A stretch of 51,685 nt of DNA from CAZFER01 sp964517495 (lineage in GTDB: Bacteria > Hinthialibacterota > Hinthialibacteria > Hinthialibacterales > Hinthialibacteraceae). The position numbers and the translations under genes were made by a program. The notes beneath the pieces are model-generated. The model saw only the letters and a program-made list of their open reading frames with translations, ran no database searches and had not been told where the DNA came from. Location: the NCBI GenBank assembly GCA_964517495.1, contig CAZFER010000046.1, positions 1 to 51,685 of the forward strand. Reading direction: 5' to 3'. How positions within the stretch are numbered: the stretch's first letter is position 1; every line of letters starts with the position of its first letter. This document shows, piece by piece, positions 44,141 through 51,685 of the stretch.

Positions 44141-45856
44141 ATGAATCAAGCAGCGTGGGAATTGGAACCAGATTTTCCAGACACGGTACACCAAAACCGG
44201 CTATGGATGAACCGCCTTATGAACCAAGAAAACGTTGATAAATTGTATGATCTGTTACACACCCTTTCACCAAAGGCCACGGTGGAAGAGGAAAGTTCAT
44301 TAATAGATAAGCTGGCGGATATAATGCACACTCGACTAATGAATCAATCATGGTTCCCTAAACGAAACACAAACTGGGGCCAGACGCTCTCCTGGCAGTG
44401 TGCTGTCCATATCATTAAACGAATTCAAACAACCAGACAATCCCAGAAAGATGATCAGGAATTTGATCGCTGGCTGAACTTTTTCATTGAAAATATCGAA
44501 ACGATTGTATTTTTTGTGCCCGAGGTAATCCGGTTAATCTATTCTCCTCATAAGGCAGAATATGAAGGATTAGTGAACGAAGGTGTCAACCAGCATTGTC
44601 GATTAATCCGTCGGGCAACCGCTACCATTGTTCGTCGACATGCCGGCAGCTTACGAAACCTCTCAATGAATGTACAGGAAATCCAGGATGAACTTTGGGG
44701 CAATGTGCTTGAAGAATTGGTTCGCAGCCTGAGTGATACCTACGCCCGCGTATGGCAGTTGAAAAAGAATAGCCGGTCCACCTTTCCAATGGAAAGTGTC
44801 CGAGGCCGCAGACGGGGAATCATCTTGAGAGTCGCCCTATCCAAGGATGGAACCCAACTTGCCGCCTTCCGATCAGATTGGAAGTTGTTTCTTTGGTACA
44901 TTGATCAACAGGAACTGATCAACAGCTGGGATATCAGCCCCTTCACTGAAAAGCAGTCATTTGATCAAATGGAAAATATCGATGTCCATCTCTTTTTCAA
45001 TCATAAGGCCACCCGCATCGCGTTCGAACATGAATCCCGCAAGGTCGCCGTGATTAATAACAACCCGGATGAACATCCCAGCATCCGGTATTTTGATGAA
45101 TCCGAACGGGATGACTTTTTCCGTTACTTCGGGGAACCCTACATCCCTGATTTCTCCTCCGCCAAATTGAACGGATATCCCGTTCAAACCCGGTCGGGCA
45201 ACCATGCCAGTATTTCAGAATACCTTCAACAGGTTTTCGACTGGTCAACAGATACGAGTGAAAACACCATTGCCACCGCCAGTGAACAGGAACGCTTTAT
45301 GCCTCAATGGATGGAGGATGCGGGCTTTGAACGTGCCATTTATCATATCGCCAAAAAACGCTTGATTGACCTTATTCGTAAATACACTCACACCAATTTG
45401 GCATGCTGGCGCTGCGGGACTTTTACCACGGCTCTAGCGGAAACACAGTGCCATCAATGCGGAACCGATTTCACCCGATGCCCGGTTGGCTGTGAACTGT
45501 TGGATCATGAAAAGTTAGGCCCAAAAAACTATTGGCAATGCCCTCGTTGTGGGATGGCTTCCAAAGTAACCGAAATTCAACAAGAAGTGGAAATGGCCGA
45601 TCGCTCAACCGGCACAGCCAAACCAACAGCCACGTGGGAAAGCGAACACGATTTTGACCGCATTTTAAACGCAGTGCATAAACTCTCAGTCGCACATAAG
45701 GACAGGATATTATCATGCGAAGATTTATTGAAACTGAAAGCAGACGGCAAAACCAATGAGGAGATAGGACAACACCTGGGGATTCCTCGCGGTTCCGTGG
45801 ATTATGTTTGGAACCAATGTAAAAAGCAAATACTTCTCACCGTCGGTGAGCAATAA
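44141..45856 (+). CDS. Sigma-factor-like regulator with split region 2 and zinc ribbons
   Basis: 571-residue cytoplasmic protein. Residues 160-205 (RHAGSLRNLSMNVQEIQDEL, WGNVLEELVRSLSDT) resemble sigma region 2.1-2.2. Residues 397-417 (FERAIYHIAKKRLIDLIRKY) resemble region 2.3-2.4. Between them is an insertion of about 190 residues with two beta-blade-like stretches (LRVALSKDGTQLAAFRSDW; ATRIAFEHESRKVAVI). Next come zinc-ribbon cysteines C422/C425, C437/C440, C447/C451 and C467/C470, a linker, and a C-terminal helix-turn-helix like region 4 (DLLKLKADGKTNEEIGQHLG, IPRGSVDYVW). It likely binds DNA and perhaps core polymerase. The next gene starts 15 bases later. Sigma identity rests on motif-level similarity. 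Confidence 0.7.
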   Translation: MNQAAWELEPDFPDTVHQNRLWMNRLMNQENVDKLYDLLHTLSPKATVEEESSLIDKLADIMHTRLMNQSWFPKRNTNWGQTLSWQCAVHIIKRIQTTRQSQKDDQEFDRWLNFFIENIETIVFFVPEVIRLIYSPHKAEYEGLVNEGVNQHCRLIRRATATIVRRHAGSLRNLSMNVQEIQDELWGNVLEELVRSLSDTYARVWQLKKNSRSTFPMESVRGRRRGIILRVALSKDGTQLAAFRSDWKLFLWYIDQQELINSWDISPFTEKQSFDQMENIDVHLFFNHKATRIAFEHESRKVAVINNNPDEHPSIRYFDESERDDFFRYFGEPYIPDFSSAKLNGYPVQTRSGNHASISEYLQQVFDWSTDTSENTIATASEQERFMPQWMEDAGFERAIYHIAKKRLIDLIRKYTHTNLACWRCGTFTTALAETQCHQCGTDFTRCPVGCELLDHEKLGPKNYWQCPRCGMASKVTEIQQEVEMADRSTGTAKPTATWESEHDFDRILNAVHKLSVAHKDRILSCEDLLKLKADGKTNEEIGQHLGIPRGSVDYVWNQCKKQILLTVGEQ

Positions 45857-45871
45857 AAGCGAGAATAAATC

Positions 45872-46993
45872 ATGACGTACTCAAAGTATCAACCAAATCA
45901 ACCCGAATTCAACGATCCATTCTGGAAACGCGTCGGTGCATTAATCACCTCAATTCTTTCCGACGAGCGTTTCGATGAATTGGATCACACTCATACCAGC
46001 GATATGCCGGATTCTGTCCCTGAACATGACCGTGAAGCCTTCATCCGGCGTGTGGTTGTTCAACCGCCTGTCAATCCCCATAATTCGATGGTTGAACGAT
46101 GGACCATCGAACGACGCCGGAAAGATTGGATCACCAAACTGGAAGAGACGCTTAAGCATCTAAAAACAGCATATCACTCGGTAGAAGAAAACATCCATGC
46201 CGCGTTATTGCCGTTGCAATCGGCCCTCGAGACCGTATCCCAACGCATGGTTCCCGTTCCCGCCTATCGCAGCGCTGCCGCTGTGAAGGAACGCACCTAT
46301 CAACCCCGGCGACGTGCCATTGAACCAGTTGACCTGCCGATTTTTAATCCACTCTTTTGCACTGCCATCAACCGGCATCCCATCCACTTTTCCGGGCTTA
46401 AAGCCAGCAGTGAATACCATATCCGGCTGCAATCCACTCGCCAGCCAGACTGGTATAAGGAAAAATATGTTCCAACCTCCTCCGAGGGTGAATTATCCTT
46501 GGCCCTTTTTGATATGATCGAACAATTCACATCACCGGATGCACCAAACGAGCAATATATTTGGATATTATCAGAAGTGAACCATGATGGCCCACCAAAC
46601 AAGAATTGGATTTCTGGTGTCATTTGGTTAAAAGAAGAGCAAAATCAACCAACGATGCAATCGCTGCAAACGCAACTGCAACAAATTATTCATGCCTCAG
46701 AGGATAACGACTACACCCAATCGTTATTCGAAGTTAACTTTCTAATTGCCGAACAATTCTATATGCAGGCATATGATAAAGCACGTCAGTTACTTCTCTT
46801 CACTCCCAAGCACATCCGGCAGGAGAATATGCTGCCTTATCGTGAAACCCTCTGGCAGTTCATTAACCAGATCATCGTCGAAGTGAAATCCCGAATCGAA
46901 GCGGTAGCACCCCTTTTCCTGCAAATCAAACCGGAATGGCAGGCCGTTGAATCACTACGCCAACTCCACGACAAATTAAAAGAATGGGAATAA
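45872..46993 (+). CDS. Unrecognised 373-residue partner of the sigma-like protein
   Basis: Soluble protein, no signal or membrane span, no family recognised. Residues 1-65 are polar and acidic. Residues 78-122 form a charged helix or coiled coil (ERRRKDWITKLEETLKHLKT). Residues 150-255 look like a beta domain (PIHFSGLKASSEYHIRLQST, WILSEVNHDG, ISGVIWLKEE). Residues 262-370 are helical with a TPR-like hairpin (FLIAEQFYMQAYDKARQLLL). It begins 15 bases after the sigma-like gene, so they form an operon, and it converges on the CHAT gene. By position it is a candidate regulator of the sigma-like protein or a CHAT substrate; nothing in the sequence proves either. Confidence 0.8.
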   Translation: MTYSKYQPNQPEFNDPFWKRVGALITSILSDERFDELDHTHTSDMPDSVPEHDREAFIRRVVVQPPVNPHNSMVERWTIERRRKDWITKLEETLKHLKTAYHSVEENIHAALLPLQSALETVSQRMVPVPAYRSAAAVKERTYQPRRRAIEPVDLPIFNPLFCTAINRHPIHFSGLKASSEYHIRLQSTRQPDWYKEKYVPTSSEGELSLALFDMIEQFTSPDAPNEQYIWILSEVNHDGPPNKNWISGVIWLKEEQNQPTMQSLQTQLQQIIHASEDNDYTQSLFEVNFLIAEQFYMQAYDKARQLLLFTPKHIRQENMLPYRETLWQFINQIIVEVKSRIEAVAPLFLQIKPEWQAVESLRQLHDKLKEWE

Positions 46994-47095
46994 TGAAGGA
47001 TGGATGTACTTTATCCAAATGTATCCTGTCAGATATTTTGGGCAAAACAAAACCAGCCCTGGAGCCACTTTTACAACATTTATAACCTGGAGAAT

Positions 47096-47152
47096 ATCGG
47101 CTTCCAGCCGGTGCGTTCCAGCCCGGTTGAGACGCACCGGCTGGAAGCCGAT
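47096..47152. repeat. Perfect long palindrome (REP-like)
   Basis: Arms at 47096-47116 and 47132-47152 are perfectly complementary over 21 bp, with a 15-base loop (TCCAGCCCGGTTGAG). It is GC-rich in an AT-richer setting. It lies in the 181-bp gap between the converging partner gene and CHAT gene, where it could terminate both. Open frames across it give GFQPV and RLEADA peptides, a signature I recall from intergenic palindromes of other bacteria (planctomycetes, cyanobacteria). Confidence 0.8.
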
Positions 47153-47174
47153 GCTCCCCGGATTTACACCCTTA

Positions 47175-49880
47175 TCAAGAAGAACGGGCATTTAATATTT
47201 TCTCAGCCATATTATCGATTGACCGCTTAACCTCACCAGCGCGCGGGCTGCGTAAAAAGAAAGCACGCCACTGAGCCTCACGTATATTGGATGCGGCATC
47301 ATCCAATATCGATGGATTATATTTGGCCAGTCGCCATTCCGCCCGTGCCAAGGTATCCAAATACGCAAAGTTGCTGTTGTCCTTCTCTACCGCGATCTTT
47401 GCAAATTCCTTCGCTTCCTGATATAGTTTTCTCTTTTTATCCTGATCAGTAAGCATATCGGCTTTATTGTATATCACCATCGCCTGAATATTGCAGAAAT
47501 AATCCTTAAACTGCACTTCCGGATTGCGAACAATACTATTATCAAGGTACGTTTGACATTTCTCGATAACATGTTGAGTGAGTGATTCAGCTTGATATAG
47601 AAGGTAATCGGCATACACCACACTCAATAACCAATCCTCTTCCGCCACCCTTTCAATACTGTCTGGTATTTCACGAATAGCGCGCTGGCGCAGTGCCCGT
47701 TCCAACACTTTGGTCACGTAAGGATCCTTCTCTTCCTGGCCGATCGACTCTTTCTGCTCAATCATCGCCCGTTGGATAGTATGTTCTTCAAACCGCACGG
47801 ATTCTTCCAGTAGGAAATAGCACAAAACTACCAACATGACACTCCCCAACAATGGGACCAGTTTTTTCCATGATAAAGCAGAGGAAGGCATGCTTTTTTG
47901 CGAGGCACGCCATGAAATCTCTTTCAACAACTTGGTCACTGCCAGGGTGTACACAATAATACTCAGCAATACATACACAACCCAACCCATTACGCGATAT
48001 TGGTTTACATCGATCCCATAAAAAGTGTAAATCACATAACTTAAACCAATTAAGATAAAAATGCCCAGGATGAAATAATAAGATCGATAGGAATGCAGCG
48101 TCTCTTTTTTGCGCAGGCAAAAACCACTTGAAAACAATAAACTTAACGCCACTGTCCCACCCAATAAGCCCACAAAGCCATACCAGAAATACGAGACTGT
48201 CGTCTCAGTTAACGAGGCAAATGCCGTGGTTTGCGCGGTAAGCAGGTCAAGCCGGGAAAATGAATAAAAGAACAAGAAGGCAAACGCCAATCCGGATATC
48301 AAGTAGACCGGTAGAGATGTAATACAGTGACCGATAACATGGAATAGCGGTATTTTTCCCGAATGGCGATATAAAAACTGATAGTTGCGCCTCGTCTGCA
48401 AGGCGATAAAGATCGCCCCCGCTAAAAAGGAAAGCGGCCCCACCAAAAAGATACGGGTGATTTCGCTGACGATTTCCTGATAGGTAAAATGCCGCGCGAG
48501 CACCGTTTCGGGGAAAATAAACGCCAGATTGATCAGCCCCATCACTGCTCCAAAAAAGATGGCAAACTGAAAGCCAATAGAGAGATGATCGGTATAATCA
48601 CCAGGATTCATCCAATGGGAAAAATGAGAATATAACGCCTGAATGGAACGCTCCACCATACCACGCCCATGCACAGAAAAAGAGACTTCGTGGGGCAAAT
48701 AGGCTCGTAAACTCCCCCATACCGGATTGGATTCATTCTCAACATCACGCAATCGCCGCCTTGCCGCCCCCACAGCAGTCACCACATTGGGCCGTTGGTC
48801 TGGATGGTGTAGTGATTGCTCAACACACATTGATTGATAAAAACTCCTGGCCGCCAATGAGGGCTTCCCGTCATCGTAAATCTCGGCATGATAGCCCATG
48901 ACGCACAAGCCCAGATCATGCAGCCCTGAGGCAAAGCCTGCTGAGTATCGCCCCCGGCTGGAGGAACTGCATGCATTCAAGAATAATATCGATGGTATTT
49001 CCTGGTGGAGCTTGTTTTCCTGGATGGCTATAAATAACTTCTGTAAACGCTTGACTGAAACATAATCGATCCCCCCACCTCCGCTGGATTCAAAACAAAG
49101 GCAGGGTTCATCGTCATATATCACGCCATGTCCAATAAAATGAATTAGTTGGACATGGGGAGACTCGCCATTCAATAGAGTGTGTTCCAATTCCGAGAAC
49201 GTGGTTATTCCACTCGGCAATCGCTTATGCCGGTGAGGAACCACCCGGATCAAGCCATGAGTTTGATTTTGTAACTCGCGCAGGGTTTTGATCTCTTCCA
49301 TCCCTTGAGGTAATGGTTCCAGGCCTACCCGCAGGCATTCCTCATCACTGGCGAATACAAAAGGCGATACCAGCAGAATGCCCCATGAATTGACATCAAC
49401 CACGGGATTGGGGCTGGGAAACACATCCCGGGTATGCGCACGAATAATTTGAATGGAATAACGCCAAGTGATGAATTCCTCACCATCATGCAACAGTTCC
49501 CAAGGTAGATCTTCTAACGCCAGGCAGAGTTCACGGTTTTCAGGGGTTGGAGTGGGAAAATGCAGGCGTAGAATGCGTTCAGTACGGTTTTCGCTGAGAT
49601 TGGCAAACGCGCGAATCAATGAGGCCTGTGCCTCTTTCCCCAGCAGTTCATAGAGCAAGCGCCCGGTTTCCACTGATTTAATGGTCAAATCAGTCGGCCA
49701 ATCGCTCAACCGGCTGCCATTATTGATCCGCACCGCCAGGTCACCGGCGGCGGTAAAAGGTTTGGAGGGCCAGGGGAGATGTAATTCGGCATGGCGCCCG
49801 GTCTGGTAATAAAAATCAGTCACCAAACGGTCGTTCGCTTCACGGGGTTCCCCAAAGCTCCACCATAATCCATGTGCCAT
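47175..49880 (-). CDS. Membrane CHAT-domain caspase-like protease
   Basis: 901 residues. The N-terminal 100-165 region (FPTPTPENRELCLALEDLPW, ELLHDGEEFITWRYSIQIIR) and the domain through residue 395 are typical of CHAT (clan CD) peptidases. The catalytic dyad is intact: H251 in IHFIGHGV and C304 in FLNACSSSSRG. SLAARSFYQSM and NPVWGSLRAYLP close the domain. About seven hydrophobic spans follow (about 435-455, 477-495, 515-540, 563-586, 601-620, 630-650, 675-692). A cytoplasmic helical, TPR-like tail (705-901; YADYLLYQAESLTQHVIEKC, KLYQEAKEFAKIAVEK) ends the protein. The start at 49880 is the first Met. It converges with the sigma-like operon and is probably functionally linked. Confidence 0.88.
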   Translation of the reverse strand: MAHGLWWSFGEPREANDRLVTDFYYQTGRHAELHLPWPSKPFTAAGDLAVRINNGSRLSDWPTDLTIKSVETGRLLYELLGKEAQASLIRAFANLSENRTERILRLHFPTPTPENRELCLALEDLPWELLHDGEEFITWRYSIQIIRAHTRDVFPSPNPVVDVNSWGILLVSPFVFASDEECLRVGLEPLPQGMEEIKTLRELQNQTHGLIRVVPHRHKRLPSGITTFSELEHTLLNGESPHVQLIHFIGHGVIYDDEPCLCFESSGGGGIDYVSVKRLQKLFIAIQENKLHQEIPSILFLNACSSSSRGRYSAGFASGLHDLGLCVMGYHAEIYDDGKPSLAARSFYQSMCVEQSLHHPDQRPNVVTAVGAARRRLRDVENESNPVWGSLRAYLPHEVSFSVHGRGMVERSIQALYSHFSHWMNPGDYTDHLSIGFQFAIFFGAVMGLINLAFIFPETVLARHFTYQEIVSEITRIFLVGPLSFLAGAIFIALQTRRNYQFLYRHSGKIPLFHVIGHCITSLPVYLISGLAFAFLFFYSFSRLDLLTAQTTAFASLTETTVSYFWYGFVGLLGGTVALSLLFSSGFCLRKKETLHSYRSYYFILGIFILIGLSYVIYTFYGIDVNQYRVMGWVVYVLLSIIVYTLAVTKLLKEISWRASQKSMPSSALSWKKLVPLLGSVMLVVLCYFLLEESVRFEEHTIQRAMIEQKESIGQEEKDPYVTKVLERALRQRAIREIPDSIERVAEEDWLLSVVYADYLLYQAESLTQHVIEKCQTYLDNSIVRNPEVQFKDYFCNIQAMVIYNKADMLTDQDKKRKLYQEAKEFAKIAVEKDNSNFAYLDTLARAEWRLAKYNPSILDDAASNIREAQWRAFFLRSPRAGEVKRSIDNMAEKILNARSS

Positions 49881-50159
49881 GCTATCTACTCACAAACCTT
49901 CCAAAGCAGCGCTGAAAGTTCAGCCACAGATTTTCAATATATTGACCCACATAATCCTGGAATATGTAAGTGTTTACTCTAAATCCGTATCATACAAGGG
50001 GCGAGGCAGCTACCGGACTGTTACTTGAATGATCTTTTCTCGTCGACATCTTTTATTTTCCTCTCTCGCTTCAAATCAACTCACAACTATGCAAAAATCA
50101 TAAAAACAATATAGCTTTAAATGAAATGCATTCAACCAAATATATTGAGGAGAAAACAA

Positions 50160-51518
50160 ATGAATCCGTTATCGCATCGACGTGACTTTCTTAAGCAGGC
50201 GGCTTTAGGGGCGGGAGCGCTGGTGAGTGGGGTAACTCTTTCATCGCCTTCACCGGCGTTTGCACAGAGTGGGCGCAAGCCTAACATTATATTCATCATG
50301 GCCGATGACCTTGGGTATGGCGATTTGGGCTGTTACGGGCAAAAAACCATCCAAACCCCACGGATCGACCGTATGGCCCGTGAAGGCATGCGCTTTACCG
50401 ATTGTTATGCGGGCAGCACCGTATGCGCGCCCTCGCGATGTTGTTTGATGACCGGCTATCACACCGGTCATGCACATGTACGGGGCAACAAACGCCATCC
50501 CCTTTTGCCGGAACATATCACCGTGGCTGAAGTTCTCAAGGATGCCGGTTACACAACCGGAATTATCGGCAAATGGGGGCTGGGCGAGCCTGACACCTCC
50601 GGCGTTCCCAACCGACAGGGTTTTGATTATTGGTTCGGGTATCTCAATCAACATCGTGCCCATAACTTTTATCCCGATTATCTTTGGAAGAACGAAGAAC
50701 GCTTCTTCTTTGACCGCTGGACCTACACTCATGACGCCTTCACCAATGAGGCTTTGCAATTTGTCCGGGATAACAAGGATAATCCCTTCTTTCTTTATTT
50801 GCCCTACACCATCCCCCATGCCTTTAACGAAGGGGGCATTAATGGTATGCCCATCCCCAGCGATAAACCTTACTCTGACAAGGATTGGCGCCAGCAATCC
50901 AAAAACCACGCCGCCATGATTACCCGTATGGATCGCGATATCGGAAAACTATTCGATCTGCTCAAAGAATTAAACATCGACGAAAACACCATCGTTTTCT
51001 TTACCAGCGATAACGGACCCCACCGCGAAGGCGGTGCTGATCCCGACTTTTTCGACAGCAATGGCCCACTGCGTGGAATCAAGCGCGACCTGTACGAAGG
51101 GGGAATTCGTGTCCCCATGATTGTGCGCTGGCCCGGTAAGGTCGGATCGGGAACCGAAAACACCACCCCCTGGGCGTTATGGGATTTCTTACCCACAGCC
51201 GCTGAACTGGCAGGCGTAGAACCCCCCACCGGGATAGATGGCCTTTCCATGGCACCTACCATTCTTGGTGCACCTCAACGTGAGCATAATTACCTCTATT
51301 GGGAATTTTACGAGCGCGGCTTTCATCAGGCGGTTCGGATGAAGAATTGGAAGAGCGTGCGTCACGGTATCAATAAACCGGTAGAACTCTACAATCTCGA
51401 TGAAGACCTGGCAGAAACCAACGACATCGCCAAGCAAAACCCCGATGTGGCCGGTCTCTTGGCATCCATCATGGACAACGCCCACACTGAATCGGAATTC
51501 TACCCTGTACCGAAATAA
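50160..51518 (+). CDS. Exported S1-family sulfatase (second)
   Basis: 452 residues from the ATG at 50160 (GAGGAG 7-8 bases upstream; an ATG 39 bases earlier lacks a site). SHRRDFLKQAALGAGALVSG is a Tat signal with a likely Ala-x-Ala cleavage (PAFAQS). D49-D50 in MADDLGYGDLGCYG bind metal. The formylglycine motif is C89-A-P-S-R93. GKWGLGEPD, FFTSDNGPHREGG and RGIKRDLYEGGIRVPMIVRW complete the active site. Resembles arylsulfatase A / N-acetylgalactosamine-sulfatase-type members. Not a close copy of the 15662 sulfatase, so the two probably attack different sulfate positions. Confidence 0.94.
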   Translation: MNPLSHRRDFLKQAALGAGALVSGVTLSSPSPAFAQSGRKPNIIFIMADDLGYGDLGCYGQKTIQTPRIDRMAREGMRFTDCYAGSTVCAPSRCCLMTGYHTGHAHVRGNKRHPLLPEHITVAEVLKDAGYTTGIIGKWGLGEPDTSGVPNRQGFDYWFGYLNQHRAHNFYPDYLWKNEERFFFDRWTYTHDAFTNEALQFVRDNKDNPFFLYLPYTIPHAFNEGGINGMPIPSDKPYSDKDWRQQSKNHAAMITRMDRDIGKLFDLLKELNIDENTIVFFTSDNGPHREGGADPDFFDSNGPLRGIKRDLYEGGIRVPMIVRWPGKVGSGTENTTPWALWDFLPTAAELAGVEPPTGIDGLSMAPTILGAPQREHNYLYWEFYERGFHQAVRMKNWKSVRHGINKPVELYNLDEDLAETNDIAKQNPDVAGLLASIMDNAHTESEFYPVPK

Positions 51519-51566
51519 GGATTATTAATCTTTCTTAAACATGAGGTAATCAAAATGACGAGTTCG

Positions 51567-51640
51567 TCTCAAGACGGGGTTGACACATAGGTCAACCCCT
51601 AACCTCATTAACTTAAAGGGGAGGGCGAGGCTCCCGCCGA
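51567..51640. repeat. Compound intergenic repeat, copy 2
   Basis: TCTCAAGACGGGGTTGACAC, continuing ATAGGTCAACCC (51567-51598), is the reverse complement of the second block at 15574-15607 with two or three changes. ACTTAAAGGGGAGGGCGAG (51611-51629) repeats 15484-15502 exactly. It follows the second sulfatase; the remaining 45 bases to the window edge show nothing else. Confidence 0.55.
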
Positions 51641-51685
51641 GCCGTTATACGCGGAAGGACTTGATGCCTTGCTTGATGTGGTCGA

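Noticed and set aside
44820..45050. WD40 repeats within the sigma-like protein
   Set aside because: Only two strand-like stretches are visible, too few for a propeller; kept as a description of the insertion, not as a domain call.
47000..47230. Short open frames on both strands with GFQPV and RLEADA
   Set aside because: They are translations of the perfect palindrome at 47096-47152 and lack start signals.
50250..50909. 219-codon frame antisense to the second sulfatase
   Set aside because: The sense strand carries all sulfatase active-site motifs; the antisense frame has none and no start signal.
1..51685. CRISPR array, tRNA/rRNA genes, intact transposase or prophage
   Set aside because: No regularly spaced direct repeats, no cloverleaf with a recognisable T-arm, no rRNA motifs, and no intact mobile-element protein were seen.

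Overview
The window reads like the chromosome of a Gram-negative-type, polysaccharide-degrading heterotroph from a poorly cultivated bacterial lineage. The evidence is two S1 sulfatases and two Gfo/Idh/MocA oxidoreductases with twin-arginine-like N-termini, a DUF1080 protein, a GH95 fucosidase-like enzyme, a DUF2961/GH172-like protein, a GH144-like beta-glucanase, a Thr/Pro-rich secreted WD40 protein, a GspG-like pseudopilin and a bacterial microcompartment shell protein. This set is typical of PVC-superphylum and FCB-like candidate phyla. I cannot name the phylum from sequence alone. No rRNA, tRNA, CRISPR array, intact transposase or prophage was seen.

Layout. 1-6056: edge of a broken gene, a polyprenyl diphosphate synthase (minus), a plus-strand operon of a TIM-barrel sugar isomerase, moeA and mutM, a small minus-strand protein, then an AT-rich empty gap. 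6057-13441: ligA, a GH144-like exported glucanase, an eroded nucleotidyltransferase-type gene pair, and a large exported WD40/repeat protein. 13774-15440: a hicAB toxin-antitoxin pair and a type II pseudopilin. 15662-18431: a sulfatase facing a DUF1080 protein. 18688-24021: thiS, thiG, a ThiD2-ThiE fusion, and glnE. 24181-30750: a compact minus-strand run Gfo/Idh - hypF - hypC - hypD - hypE - membrane-anchored coiled-coil protein, that is, hydrogenase maturation genes without hydrogenase structural genes in view. 30915-31372: two truncated accessory-gene relics meeting tail to tail (Uma2-like and RelE/Gp49-like). 31559-43939: a GH95 enzyme, solitary cobA, a second Gfo/Idh, a BMC shell protein, a DUF2961 protein, a cyclophilin-fold protein, an SMP-30-type lactonase, a REC-histidine kinase and a methyltransferase. 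44141-49880: a sigma-factor-like zinc-ribbon protein, an unknown partner, and a convergent membrane CHAT protease. 50160-51518: a second sulfatase.

The best candidate for an undescribed system is 44141-49880. A sigma-like protein, whose region-2 signature is split by a long insertion, lies 15 bp from an unrecognised 373-residue protein. Both converge on a caspase-like CHAT protease carrying about seven membrane spans. The composition recalls the protease / protein substrate / sigma-factor logic of type III-E CRISPR (Csx29, Csx30, RpoE-type sigma), but no CRISPR component is present.

The intergenic spaces are rich in dispersed palindromic DNA: a MITE-like family with terminal inverted repeats (three full copies plus fragments), a 25-bp palindrome (three copies), a compound repeat shared by two distant sites, and one perfect 21-bp-stem REP-like hairpin between the proposed system's converging genes.
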